Positions 23,985 to 35,639 of a DNA stretch of 64,000 bases are shown piece by piece. Position 1 is the stretch's first letter, and every line of letters starts with the position of its first letter. Source of the stretch: Maratus speciosus (lineage: Eukaryota; Arthropoda; Arachnida; Araneae; Salticidae); contig OZ010792.1 of NCBI GenBank assembly GCA_963932465.1, forward strand, positions 187,397,377-187,461,376. The letters run 5' to 3'. The translations under genes and the position numbers were made by a program. Under the pieces are notes generated by a model, which had not been told where the DNA came from, made no database searches, and saw only the letters and a program-made list of their open reading frames with translations.

Positions 23985-24430
23985 ATACTATATGTGTTCA
24001 TCCTAGAAAGAAAAATGGTAGGGTGTTAGTTGCTAAAAAGAACATTGTTGAAAAAGAAAATGTACTATTGTGTTTAGTAAGGAACAGAAAAAGTATAGTT
24101 TTTAAATATGATAATTAAAGCAACATTAATTGAAAATGATTTTAGGAATTATAAATTTATAATCTCCTGTATTTGTTTGTGGGCTACAACAACATCCCCT
24201 ACTTTTAGGCAGTTCTAAACTTTTTACAAGCTCTTGGCTACACATATTTTATAAATACTGTGATACAGGAAAGATTTTTAAAGAGATCTTTGGGTACAAC
24301 TAGGGACACATTTCACTATTTTAAAAAAGGCTAGAGTGCATTTTGTTGATTTTAAGAGGCAGGGCATGTTGCATCCTTAGAAATTGAACTAGAGGGAACA
24401 CTAATATATAATATCTGCTAGCAAGTAAAC
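23985..24430 (+). repeat. Diverged direct duplication, copy 1 (partner at 26700-27310)
   Basis: Shared blocks in order are: AGAAAGAAAAATGGTAGGGT against AGAAAGAAAAAGGGGCAGGA; then TGTGTTTAGTAA; then CATTTTGTT-ATTTTAA-GAGGCA. It has no recognisable protein; the 60-codon frame at 23936-24118 spans the edge and has no domain. Confidence 0.6.
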
Positions 24431-24655
24431 AAAATAAGTCTAGCCAATTCTCTGATTTAAATAATTTTTACTAGTACATTATGCAATATAATATGCAGAT
24501 AAGAGACAAGAATAACAAACCATATTCCCCCCCCTAGGATGCTTTTTCCATAGTAGCGCAATCAACTTCAACAAAATGATGTTTGTAAAAACATTTATTT
24601 TTATTCACAAAAATTACAAAATTAATAGTAATTTTGTTTTTTACTACTGCATGTA

Positions 24656-25108
24656 CCGGGTGTCCCAAAAAGGACTGACTGATTTTAAAATTCAATAACT
24701 TGCAAACGGTGACAGATATTCAAAAAATTATTGCAGGAGGGTTATGCATAAGGTCAAAAGTTTTATTACAGTGATTTTCAATTTTAGTTCGATTTACAAA
24801 AAATAGATGGCGCTGTAAGCAATAGTCGCTAAATACAGGCTCGATTTTTGGTCCTTTATCTTGTTTCATGCAGAAAAAGGAGATGGAAATGTATTATCCG
24901 GGCCACGAAGTACCAAAAATCGAGCCTGAATTTAGCGTCTATGGATCGCAGCGCCATCTATTGTTTGTAATTCGAACTAAAATTGAAAATCACTGTAAAA
25001 AAACTTTTGACCTTATGCATAACCCTCCTGCAAGAATTTTTTAAATATCTGTCACCGTTTACAAGTTATTGAATTTTAAAATCAGTCAGTCCTTTTTGGG
25101 ACACCCGG
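24656..25108. mobile_element. Palindromic foldback MITE, mariner-type ends, 453 bp
   Basis: The ends CCGGGTGTCCCAAAAAGGAC and mirror GTCCTTTTTGGGACACCCGG sit on TA. The arms are mirrored over most of the length (for example TTGCAGGAGGGTTATGCATA against TATGCATAACCCTCCTGCAA). An AGATGGCGCTG motif is present in both arms (24805-24815; reverse complement at 24949-24959). The same family, interrupted, is at 36405-39958. Confidence 0.92.
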
Positions 25109-26335
25109 TATGTATGCATACTCTTGACTATCTATATCCAGCTATATAAAATTGATCATTTATTGTTACCTGGGTTTTTTACAAGCTTTTTATTTAACCT
25201 GCTTTGTGTGTAAATTTGGCTCAAATCTTGCAATCCAATTTCCTGTACTGCCAATTGACCTAATTTTTTTGTAGTGTAATGGTATTTCCAGTGACAGTAG
25301 AATATTCTGCAAGGAAAAAAAATATATATATTAAATCTGCCTCTGCTGCCCCTCAGGAAACAAAAACATTTGTCTAATAAGGGTACGTAAATGTAACTTT
25401 TTGCTTCAGAAATAATGTGATGTTCTTTGATTGGACCGTGGCATGGCTGGTAAATGTCCCATCTTTTAGTGTGTGCCATGCAAAGTGTGAATGGATGTGG
25501 GTACAATCCTCACAAGGACTCTTGATCAATTTTTTTTATAGGAAGCTTGATTTTATTATTTTTTTAAATCACTCGCAATTTATTACTTTTAAAAAAAGTA
25601 TTTATTTCAGTCAATTGTCCTTCAACATTTTCTCCTTTTTTTAGTACATTATAATAAAAGCTTGTCTTTAATACATTTTTTTACTTATAATTTTTTTCAA
25701 CAACAAAATGTGTTGAAAAAACATGTCCATTTTTTGATGTTGTTGTTTCCTTGCACATAACTTAATTTTCATCTGCAGATCCAAAGTGGCTAACGAACAG
25801 TTTCTTCTTCAGCTTTGGCAATATTTTCTGCTAACTAAAATAAGTAAACCATAAAAATTAAATTATAATAGATTTCAGTGAATTTTTTTTTAAATAAAAT
25901 ATATCAACTTTAAATATAATGATAAATATTAGTATATTATAAAATATTTTTAGATCAGGAAACTTTCACAAGAAATTTTTTTTTCAAATAAAAAGCTAAA
26001 ATGTGAAAAATAATTCCTTGCCAAATTGGAAAATAACATTGAAATAATTTCTGATTACTTATTCATATAATTTTTTTTTTAAAGTTATTATCAATATATT
26101 TAAAAGCATAAGCCAACAGATGTTTAATGTGCCTTATCAGACATAGTAGAAAATAAATGGGGCCATAAAAATTTAAATGATACTGTTTGGACACCTACAA
26201 CATATTCCCTACTCAATATGGTATATATGTAGCATTTATAGTTTTTATACAGTTGCACACTAGGATATACTGTAGTTTATAAGTGATGACTATACTATAG
26301 TAATATTTTTAAAAACTTTGAATATACTTTAAATT
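25109..26335. other. AT-rich DNA; 116-codon ORF without recognisable product
   Basis: A minus-strand frame at 25156-25506 encodes 116 residues rich in aromatic and basic residues. I recognise no domain, and the opposite strand has an overlapping 75-codon frame. Without homology neither can be called a gene. The remaining sequence is AT-rich with nothing identified. A hAT-like terminal motif TAGTGATGGGCGATATTG begins at about 26336, with no partner end found. Confidence 0.3.
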
Positions 26336-26699
26336 AGTGATGGGCGATATTGAGATTTTTTTTTTCCTTGATTGTATGGACTTTTTTTCCCCCGATTGTG
26401 TCCATTGTTTCTCGAAGATTTCACTCAACCAATTGCTACTTTTACCCAATCTGAGAGCAAAATTGTAATGTTTTCTCTGTCATTTTTTTTTTTTTTTTAA
26501 ATGCTAAAAAAAAAAGATTATTTTACATATTTTTTCATATTATTTTGCGATATTTATATTTATTAAAATTATTAACTGTGTTTAATATTAAATTATTAAC
26601 ACTACTTAAAATTAATAATTATTAAACAATTAATCTCAAATTATGAATATAATATACATTTGTATGCGTTAATTACTAAAATGATAATTTATAATTTAG

Positions 26700-27310
26700 C
26701 ATTAATTCTAGAAAGAAAAAGGGGCAGGATGCTAGTTCCAAAAAAGGGCACTATTTCATAAGGAAATATATTAGTAATGTGTTTAGTAACAATAAGAAAA
26801 AAAAAGTATATTTTTTTAGTCTGATAAATAGTCATTAATTTTTAATAATTTTATAAATTATAAATTGAAAAATACAAATAACATGTTGTAATAATATCCT
26901 GTTTTTCTTAAGAAATAAAGTTCTATCATTTTTGTAAGGTTGTCACACAGATAAAATATATATACAGTCGAACCTCGTTAACATGAACCTCAAGGGGAAT
27001 CAAAATTTTGTACATGTTAACAGTAATTCATGTTATCAGTATCAAATCTTTGTATTCGTTTTTATAGGGGACTGTGAAAACAGTTCATGTTAAAAGTAAT
27101 TCACGTTAAGCGTGTTCATGTTAACGAGGTTTGACTGTATATATATTGCATTATGGGGAATTTTTTTACAAAAAATCTCTGACTACAACTGCAGGTGAAT
27201 TTCATTATTTGTTAAAAAGGCATGGTACATTTTGTTTATTTTCAAAGAGGCAAGGAGCATCAGCCTTAAAAAAAATGGTCTAGAAGAAACAGTAAGTAAT
27301 TACAGAATTA
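26700..27310 (+). repeat. Diverged direct duplication, copy 2, carrying a pogo MITE
   Basis: Partner of 23985-24430 (shared blocks listed there). It is interrupted by the 173-bp pogo MITE at 26965-27137, which is absent from copy 1. Copy 1 therefore serves as an approximate empty site. Confidence 0.6.
26965..27137. mobile_element. pogo-type MITE, 173 bp
   Basis: The inverted ends CAGTCGAACCTCGTTAACAT and (right, inward) CAGTCAAACCTCGTTAACAT are flanked by TA on both sides. Inner repeats of TTCATGTTAA-type sequence add secondary structure. It has no coding capacity. Confidence 0.92.
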
Positions 27311-28402
27311 ATAAAAAATGCAAATAAGTAATTTCATTAGTTAGTAGCACAAGTAACAATTTGATTATTTAAAGGAAAGTATGTTATTGCAAATTACATT
27401 AGATTTAAATATCCTTTTAAAATTAAATGCTTTTTATGCCTATATAAACTTACTGTACTTAATTTTTACGAGACTCAGGAATTAAGCTTTAAATGATTAT
27501 TTCTAAGGTTTTCTTTTGGTTATTCAGAAAGCAAAATGCCTGTAGAAACGTTTCAAATTATAATAATCTTAGATTTTAAGACTTTTGTGTCATTTTAAAG
27601 AATGATTTTTTTTAAAAAAATACTTGATTAAAATCACAATCGCCAATTTAATTAACTGATTAAAATTGTTGACACGTTAAAAATTTCACTATAAAATTGT
27701 AGAATATTTTTCATAATATCTAGAAATTCGACCAATCTGGAGTCAGTTGTAAACAAATTACAGCCTTAAAAGTTCAGTATAAAAAAAAAAACGAAAACCC
27801 CCCAAAATCCCAATTAATTATGGTGAAGGATTTTTTTAACGGGTTTTTTTTACTCCTGATAATAAATGCTACACTTTTATAGTGAATAAATAAAAATTAG
27901 TATTTTCTGGTTATATTTTTTCTTGTACAATATATGCAGAGTGTCCAAAAAAAAAAAAAAAAAAAAAAAAAAAAACGAAACACATTTTAAATATGGGTAT
28001 AATTCCTTGGGTCATATATTTAGAAAAACTTTTGTCCATACTTGCACAAGTACAACAAAAAACGCCATTCTTCTATGACCAAAACTTATATATTACTTTG
28101 AATTTTATGAATTTTCAAATCTTTGTGGCACTGAAAATTGCCAGACGAATTTTTTGTGCCAGAAAACTCTGTAATTTCAAAAGTATCATAACTCTGTGAA
28201 TTTTAATCTAGAAGAATGGAATTTTCACTGGTATTGGTGTCAGAACATGGATTTTTTTTTTTTTTTTTAATATAACATATGATCCAGATAATGTATACAA
28301 ATGAAAAAAGTGTAACTGTTTGAAAATTATGGCAGGACTATTTCTTGATGACATGATTTTAATTCCCAACTTGTTTTGAACACTTTTGCAATTCACAGTA
28401 CA
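27311..28402. other. AT-rich DNA with poly-A (27947-27975)
   Basis: A ~29-bp A run lies at 27947-27975. The frames at 27993-28199 and 28208-28396 have no recognisable product. Nothing else seen. Confidence 0.45.
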
Positions 28403-28564
28403 CTCCCTGTAGGAAAAAACGACTTTTCAAGGACAAATGTCCTCTTTTCATTTTCCCTTCATTACCATAGTTACTAACCTAAGATAAGGGGCGAGGAGTG
28501 ACCAACGAAGGGCTAATGAATAGAGGATGTTTGTCCTTGAACAGCCAATTTTTCCTACAGGGAG
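28403..28564. mobile_element. Short MITE with ~40-bp inverted repeats, TACA target duplication
   Basis: The left end CTCCCTGTAGGAAAAAACGA is mirrored by CAATTTTTCCTACAGGGAG. The second inverted blocks are AAGGACAAATGTCCTC and GAGGATGTTTGTCCTT. TACA flanks both sides (28399-28402 and 28565-28568). It is 162 bp; superfamily not assigned. Confidence 0.85.
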
Positions 28565-28568
28565 TACA

Positions 28569-29339
28569 CCTATGTAACCACATTTACGTAGATAATGACC
28601 TATGTTACATTACCTGCTATCTCCCAAAATTAAAGTATGTTTTAATTTTTTGAAGACACCTTGTACGGAAAACTTGTAATTTGACTTAAACTGCATATGT
28701 GAATATACGTAGATAATAGTTAAAAACCTTAGTAGCCTTATACTTCTGTTATAAATTTGGCTAACAGCTCGGTTAAGTTTTTATAATTAAAACTAAATAA
28801 GTAAATTATGGTAATAAGTATAAGATTTCTTGTTGCCATTTATTTTTTTATAACTTATATATGGTTATGACAAATTCCCAAAATATCTTCCGCAAACAAA
28901 AAATATTTTGCATTAATTTTATTGTACTGTACAACCTAAGCTCCAAGAACCTCAACCCTTATATTGAGGTAAAATATAGGTCAGTAATTCCAAGAAACTT
29001 GAAGCATAAATTGATGCTAAAACTGAAAGAATCCTAAATTTTCTAAAATTCAAAATTCTTATTGAAAAAACAATAGAATGCGATCCTCTGGTGAGGAGTC
29101 TCAAATTTAAATAAAGAAAATCGAGACCGCAACTTTTCCTTATATGGAAATTCATAAACAAAAGAACTGTTCTTACAAACAAATAAAAAAAAAATTCAGC
29201 CATCAACCAGCAATTAAACTTTGTACAATATGTTTATAATTATTCAAATTTATTTACAGCACATGCATTTTTTAATGCTTAATAAATATATTTTTACATT
29301 TTAATTACTTTTTTCCATTAAAACAAAATCTTAAAACCT
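28569..29339. other. AT-rich DNA, no recognised gene
   Basis: The frame at 28952-29206 (minus) has no identifiable product. Nothing else recognised. Confidence 0.4.
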
Positions 29340-29446
29340 AACCCCTTTTTATACACCGGAAGATAAGTCTCAACATTCCTGATTTCGATATTCACGGAAA
29401 TTTCCGGAAACCTAACCCCGCGAATGTTAGGGATTACTGTACTGAA
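29340..29446 (-). mobile_element. Single pogo-like terminal end
   Basis: On the minus strand the sequence begins CAGTAATCCCTAACATTCGC then GGGGTTAGG, and a second GGGGTTAGG-type block lies ~60 bp inside. This resembles a pogo-type terminal repeat with sub-terminal repetition. No partner end was found to the left, so it is a fragment. From 29447 to 30026 nothing clear is seen. Confidence 0.35.
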
Positions 29447-30026
29447 TTATCATAAATCGTATTGTTTTATAATAAATCAGTATTTTGGTAATGTTATAAT
29501 TAATTTTTGGTAATGCAGATCTGCAAAATTTTTGGATTTTTTATTTTAACCACTGTACCCCATGGCAGCGACATGGCGACAATGTCGTAGTAAGAGAAAG
29601 GTCCCTTGTAGAAAACTTTCATCATCGAGTCACTAAACATAACTGATAGAAATATCTTTTAGCAATTCCCCAATGGTCTCAGAAATACTTTTGAAATGCT
29701 TGCAGACACAATACATGAATAAATTACTCCTAATCACCAAGAATGTGGCTGAAGAAAGGATATGACGACATGTTTCAGAAAAGCACAGATAAATTTTCTT
29801 TCACACTGTGATAATTTGTTTTAAAATTTGCAGCTATTTTACTCATTTCATTCTTTTCCTTAAATATAACACACACTAATCGTTTTCTGAAAAAATTCTG
29901 AGAGATTAAAAAGCCACTTTCCAGAGCGAAATCTTTTTTTGTGTGTCTATGTATTAGTGATCTGTTACGTGGTATATAAATTTTACTATATTTTGTGCAC
30001 CCCATGGAAAAGCCATTTTTCTAATC

Positions 30027-30560
30027 ATGTCATTTTTAGACAAAGTAATATGTACTGTGTGCGAGACTACAGTCATTAAAAATAATTTAAAAACTCACTA
30101 TGCTAGACGTCATCCTGGTGAAGAATTTAAGTGGAAAGCTTGTAAATTTAAAGACATTAGTATTTTTACTGACACTGTGCCCAAGGACGAAAGTTATCAG
30201 AATCAACAGAATTTGAATGAAGAAACTCTTCACAACAACTAAATGCCCCAGACTGGAAGATTCTGCAGAAGATCCTACCATCAACTGCAGTAAAGAAAAC
30301 AATATTCCATCATCAGAAGAGCCCACAATAAAAAGAAAGGACAAAATAGACCAGATGTTACCAAAATAACATTAACATATTCTGGAGAACTGGTTTTGTT
30401 TTCAGTTTTAACAAAGGCAACAGAAATGTTTCCCATCAAGAGTGACATTACTGGTATGTTTAATGGTGTGCGTCTGCCAGATAAGCCACTAAGCATAAAA
30501 TTCCTGAAGACAACAATGTAGCTAGCAAAATCGAAATGGCAAAAAATAATATGTCAGTTA
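30027..30560 (+). pseudogene. Zinc-finger-bearing ORF relic, probably from a hAT-type transposase
   Basis: A 71-codon frame (30027-30242) contains CTVCETTVIKNNLKTHYARR followed by H, a C-x2-C ... H-x4-H finger of the BED/C2H2-like sort often found at the N-terminus of hAT transposases and related domesticated proteins. After the stop, other frames remain open downstream. One contains EMFPIKSDITGMFNGVRLPD (about 30426-30485), so reading is interrupted by at least one frameshift. The catalytic region is not visible. A host zinc-finger exon is possible but less likely given the setting. It is followed at 30589 by a MITE. Confidence 0.45.
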
Positions 30561-30588
30561 GCGATGTATGTACAATGACTTAAACTTA

Positions 30589-30756
30589 CACTATGTGCAA
30601 AACTACTTAAAAGATGACAATATTCAAAAAGACGCTAATTTACTTTAATGCCTTAGTACTTTCAACCATGTTTTTATGGTTGAAAGTACTAAGGTATTAA
30701 AGTAATTTAACATCTTTTTTAATATCGTCATCTTTTAAGTAGTTTTGCACATAGTG
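30589..30756. mobile_element. Near-perfect palindromic MITE, Tc1/mariner-type, 168 bp
   Basis: The arms (~80 bp) begin CACTATGTGCAAAACTACTT and end AAGTAGTTTTGCACATAGTG, each flanked by TA. The centre is a hairpin TACTTTCAACCAT/ATGGTTGAAAGTA. It has no coding capacity. Confidence 0.93.
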
Positions 30757-30862
30757 TAAGTTTAACTTTTAAAGACGAATTAAGCATTTCTATTTATTAA
30801 TTTACTTATATACAATGAATTCTTAAGTAAAGCATTTTTCAATTCTTACTAATAGTTCACAC

Positions 30863-31801
30863 TAGAGATCTGCACAAGCCGGCCCGTGGCCCGATTTTCA
30901 TCCACAGCACCCGGGCCGGGCCTGATCTCCACTCTGTTCGGGCCGGGCTCAGGCCATACTTTTTCTGAAGGCTAACTTAATTTTTCTGTACAGAGCCGGG
31001 CCTGGTTTCATTCCTAGTCTTCACGGCCCAAAATTTTCAGTCCTAGTTTTGAGGCAGCCCGTATGAAAATCATTGTCTCAGCGTGGCATGGTCCATTTAA
31101 AGGTCAGTTAAATTAGGCCTCACCCAAAAATTTTTGCAAAAAATGCATACATTTTTGAATTGCCATTATTCTACATTTAAACATTAAAATTTATTATTTT
31201 TAAAGAATAGTAGATTTCTACGCATATTAAAATATAGCTAAATTAAAATATAGTAAAATGTGTGAAAAGGAACCTGCCTATGACGGAACCCTGTTTTAAA
31301 CTGAAAAACGTGTTGATCCATGCAAAATTACTATACTAATAAGTAAGAAAAGAATTTATAATACATTTACACTTACTAAGAAGGGAACTTGTCTATAACG
31401 CATTTTTTTTCTTTCCTATGCAATTCCGTCTTAGAAAATTTTACTGTATAGCATTTTTTCAGATTTTCAACACTTCTATACATGGAATATGGATTAACAA
31501 TAATAATGATAACTGAAATATTTACATACTAGAAATAGAGATTCATTAAAAAAATAAACATTGCAGCCTGCGGCACTTCTATGAATATGAAGATTTTAAA
31601 CATGAAAAAAAAAAAGTTAAGATAAATATTTTTGGTCAGGTATAAGACAAACTTTTAACCAATTCGATGTAAAAATCAATGTTTTGTAGAAATTCACTCG
31701 GGCCGGGCCAATATTACTTTTTCTACGGTCCGGGCCGAATTTTTTTCTGCATGAGACAGGCCAGGACAGGGCCTGAAAATGCCAGCCCGTGCAGACCTCT
31801 A
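30863..31801. mobile_element. hAT-like element with GC-rich ends and perfect 8-bp TSD
   Basis: The ends TAGAGATCTGCACAAGCCGG and (right, inward) TAGAGGTCTGCACGGGCTGG form inverted repeats. GTTCACAC flanks both sides (30855-30862 and 31802-31809). Both ends are rich in GGGCCGGGCC-type motifs, while the middle is AT-rich and non-coding. It is 939 bp. The 69-codon frame at 31679-31888 crosses the right end and is not a gene. Confidence 0.92.
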
Positions 31802-31809
31802 GTTCACAC

Positions 31810-32548
31810 TCTCCCTATATTTATTTATATATCTTGTTCAAATTTTCAATCGTTAATAAAATACTTATTATTCATCCTATCAAGTTGAAATAAATTTTTT
31901 TAAACTAGTACTGGATGACAACTGATGTTAATACAGATTTTTCAATTAATTCATTAATTAAATTTTAATTAATTTTAGTTTTATATGGGATACAAAATGG
32001 CAGCCATTGGTTATTGAACAGCACTTAATGCATCTTCATATCTATAAGGGGGTTACCATAGGAGGGACCCTGTTCTGTCGCCAAATACTGCCAACTTGGC
32101 GATATATCGCCAAATTTGGTGACCAAAATAAGTCTCCAAAAGTGACACCAACTTGGCGATATCTCTAATATTTCGCCAAATTCCCATAGACTTATATTGT
32201 AAACCTACTTGCTTATAGAAAATCAACAAATTGAGATATTTTACTGCAACAAACACTAATATTATCTTAAGGGATTATATTAAATTTTTCTTTGTTGACC
32301 TAAGTAGGAATTGACTTTAAAAACAAAAATTTTTATATTACTTGTTCAGAAAAGGATAAATTTTCAATAATAGAAAAATTAAATTGTCTATTCAATAATG
32401 ATTATATGGACTACCGTAGAAGCAACATTAGCATAAGCCAAGCTGATGTTGATAAAGAGAGGAATGAAGATCAGTTCAATGTAATTCTAATGTATTCCTT
32501 GTGCTACTACAAATACAGAAATCAGATGTACTCTCTGTTTTGAATATA
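31810..32548. other. AT-rich DNA; short CGCCAAAT/TTGGCGAT repeats at 32070-32185
   Basis: A ~110-bp patch repeats TTGGCGATAT and its complement CGCCAAAT several times in both orientations, able to form hairpins. No gene recognised. Confidence 0.5.
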
Positions 32549-33046
32549 CAGTCGAAGTCTCTTATAGCGAGCGCGAAGGGACTGTGATATTTGCTCGTAA
32601 AAAACAGGTTCATAAAAAATTGCAAAAATTCATGCATACTTAATTTATTTTACATACTTTATTTTTTATTTCTGTACAGTACAAAAGAAGTTGGTTAATT
32701 TGTTTTGAACTGTCTTATTGTCTCTTAATTGTGTTATTGTTCTTCGGAGAAGACTCATGGCCCGAAAAACATCGCCATTTGCACCCCTGGCTTTGAAAAA
32801 AGTTTGAAGTTTTTCTGCATATTCAATTTCGGTTGAATTCAGAATATTAAAGTAATTTTTCCAAGAAACTATTATCTGAGGTGGAAGTCAATAGAAATTT
32901 TATGAATCACAAAAATGCTGCTCGCTATAACCGGAGTTTGCTCGTTAAAAGCAAGTTATGTTCTCATTGTACCAACCAAGTGTTTGATTTCCTTGTTAAA
33001 TCCAGTTTCTCGCTAAATCAGGGCTCGTTATAAGCGAGTTCAACTG
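32549..33046. mobile_element. pogo-type MITE, 498 bp
   Basis: The inverted ends CAGTCGAAGTCTCTTATAGC and (right, inward) CAGTTGAACTCGCTTATAAC are flanked by TA. Sub-terminal GCTCGT(A/T)A motifs repeat near both ends (32595, 32920-32945, 33005-33030). It has no coding capacity. Confidence 0.88.
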
Positions 33047-33129
33047 TAGCATATATTTAATAAATTGATGTAGAGTAAATTAAATAATTACATATCTGAT
33101 GGCAATATATCCTCATGGAAGTTTTTATT

Positions 33130-33450
33130 TAAAGCAGCTTTTCATGAGCTGAAACTTTCAATACCCACATTTATTAAATTTTGATCTTCAGCTCTTAATC
33201 TGCCTATTTCAGAAGCTATCTGTAAGACATGGGGATCCATAATTGATCAAATTAATAAGCAGAGATTGAGATCTGAAGATAGAAATGAAGAAGTAGTGGG
33301 AACAAATGATAAAAGAGTGTTCATTCTTGTAAATGAACCAATTTCTGGTTACAGAAATACAAGAAGTTTTTTAAAAGCAGCTTTAATTTCAATGTATGGA
33401 TCCAATTTTGCTGTTCATTTTAAAAACCAATTCAGATCCCAAACTTAACA
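33130..33450 (+). pseudogene. Unassigned ORF relic, possibly TE-derived
   Basis: A frame covering 33266-33448 (60 codons) continues upstream without a start (ICKTWGSIIDQINKQRLRSE precedes it). It reads like real protein, with balanced composition and a WGSIIDQI block. It could be a fragment of a hAT- or other TE-encoded protein; I cannot name the family from sequence alone. An upstream stop near 33179 and a downstream stop bound it. Confidence 0.3.
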
Positions 33451-33519
33451 AAAGGAAGTAACTTCTAAAGTGGTTGACAAAGTAAACAATCAAAAAAAGT
33501 ATTTACCTTGTTTCAAATT

Positions 33520-33950
33520 GATGATGGCACACTTTAATGGTTCAGCGTCAATTCGTCGTGCACAATTCATTGCGGAACTGTTCATCGTGCACAATTCACT
33601 GCAGTGAAAAAATTTTAAAGGCTATCGTGATTTTTTTCTCCAAATGTAGCGTATTATGATAACTAACATTTGACAGGCCAGTTTTAGAAACAGATAAACA
33701 TTTAAAAAATATATATAGTATATATGTTTATTTATTGCCTTGGTCCAAAAATATCAATCATTAAAATGAAGTGGATTTTTTTTTCCTTTTTTTTTGTGTA
33801 TGTAATTTTAGTGAAGTTCAGAATCGAGAACATGAGTTTAATGAATTAGTGCAACTCATTTCTTATTTAAATTAGTGATAAAATATATATTGTTTCGATG
33901 ACCAGAGTAAAGAATGAATAAAAATTCTAAAAAAATTGCAAAAAAATAAA
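33520..33950 (+). repeat. Interspersed repeat family Y, copy 1
   Basis: It matches 59755-60165 in the opposite orientation over ~400 bp. Shared blocks include CCAAAAATATCAAT, TTAATGAATTAGTGCAACT and TTTTAAAGGC/TTTTAAAAGGC. An edge-proximal GTCAATTC-type motif is repeated (CGTGCACAATTCA twice at 33557-33600). A further partial copy of its tail appears at about 34235-34370. Identity unknown. Confidence 0.7.
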
Positions 33951-34474
33951 ACATTAGTTGGGATGTGTGTACAGTAGGGATTGCACGTAGCGAAAATGTT
34001 TTTAAAGGTGAGGATGATAAAAGTAAAGCTAATTTAGTAAAATTATTTAATGGTAATTTATTTTATTTTTCAGATACGGCGAATTGTGATAACGTGTTAT
34101 AAGTCGAATTTAGATGCAGGTACATTAAAAAAATTTTTATATATTATTTTGTTTTCTACTGTTTGTCTAACATTATATTATCAATAATAAAAATGAAGAC
34201 AACAAAAGAAATTATTGTGATTACTTAATGTGCTAGAGAGAGTCATTTCTTATTTAAAGAATAGAATGATATTGCTTTCGATAACTGGGAAAATAGTGTG
34301 AAATTTAAAGTATAAGTACATTGATCATGAAAGAAAGGGCAAATAATAATGCTAGAAAAATTATATCAAATTATTAATAGGCATTGGCGTACAAAAGGGA
34401 GGGATGTGGGGAAAGTGACCTCATTCTAAAGTATGAAAAATTAAGAAAAAGAAAGTACTAACAGAATGTAAACA

Positions 34475-35575
34475 CAAGCAGGAATTCTGCTTTTTCAGGA
34501 TTTAGTGCCCCCGATGAGAAAAAAAAAAAAAAAGAAACTTTAAAATTATTTAATTTTTTTAATAGTATATATAAGCAATAGAAACTCCAGCCTTCATTTG
34601 TTTTTATTATCAATCAATTCTACCATGCAATGCCATATGATAGCTGTATGTCGTCATTTATATGCCAGTTCTCATTCCTTTATTCAAATGGATTGCATCA
34701 ACAGTGGTATGTTCTTGCATTGTATAATGCTTTGGGTTTGTTCTAATTGACGATATGGCATATGATGTCACTATTGCGGAATAATACACAAACCCAGCAA
34801 AAAGCAATGTTATAAACTTGATAAAAACAAATTGCCCCCGATTCTGATGATTCATATATGCCTTCATTTGTTTGTAACATTAATATGAATATTTAAAATT
34901 AAATATAGTTTATAATAGCTCCATTTTTTTAAAAAATCAGAAAACATTTATTTATATTTTTTCAAAATAGCACATTTTTAATTACATTTTTTTTTCTGTT
35001 GTTATGAGAAAATGGCAACAAACAGATATAGTAATCTACTAATTTCCTTTTACTTTCTACAGAAATGGAGTACTGCAATTACCACCATTAAAGAAATAGC
35101 ATTAACACTTTCGCTGCCGATCCCGCACCAGCGTGTGGTGATTTTTAAAGGGATCGGCAGTGAAAGTGATCAGAAATTTTAAATTGATACTGAAAATTTT
35201 GAAAGATATTTGACTTTGTTATCGCTAAATGTCTTTTATTAAATAAAGCGTAACATACTATTCTTTATTTCTGGTATGAACACTAAATTTCTGGATAAAA
35301 ATGCAGGCCAAACTGGCAAATCTGTATGGTGGCACTCAATGTGTTAAAAACTACAAAAAAAAAATGAATATCTTAAAAATAAATTGATGCATTTTTCAAA
35401 CAAACTGCAGTTAAAAATGATTTTTTTCCCTATACGAAGGTGTAAAAATTGAAAATGTGCTATGAAGATAAAAAAATCGCAGTAGAGATTATCAGTATTT
35501 AACCGTACAATGATACATCTGTATTGTTTTAAGGCTGGCTTATGTAACATAAATGCTATTTTTTAGGAACAAGGG
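34475..35575 (-). repeat. Interspersed repeat family X, copy 2, carrying a piggyBac-like MITE
   Basis: Reverse-orientation partner of 2352-3397. Shared blocks are AGCAGGAATTCTGCTTTTTC near 34478, TTGTTATGAGAAAATGGCAA near 34998, CTTTACTTTCTACAGAAATG near 35048, and AAATTGAAAATGTGC near 35445. It is interrupted by the TTAA-flanked MITE at 35106-35343, which copy 1 lacks. Frames within it show no product. Confidence 0.7.
35106..35343. mobile_element. piggyBac-like MITE, TTAA target
   Basis: TTAA flanks both sides (35102-35105 and 35344-35347). The ends CACTTTCGCTGCCGATC and (right, inward) CACATTGAGTGCCACC are imperfect inverted repeats of the kind seen in piggyBac-type elements. Just inside is a hairpin CACTTTCGCTGCCGATCCC/GGGATCGGCAGTGAAAGTG. 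The related copy at 2352-3397 lacks this insertion. Confidence 0.75.
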
Positions 35576-35639
35576 GACGCTCGCCCAACCCCCCTTGTGC
35601 CAATAAAGGTTTGCAAAATGACATTATGCATCCTCACAA

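Noticed and set aside
25156..25506. 116-codon minus-strand ORF as a host gene
   Set aside because: No recognisable domain, an overlapping opposite-strand frame, and no supporting splice or transcript signals; left as an unassigned ORF in the region note.
26336..26700. hAT element starting TAGTGATGGGCGATATTG
   Set aside because: No matching right end or target duplication could be found, so only a note is kept.
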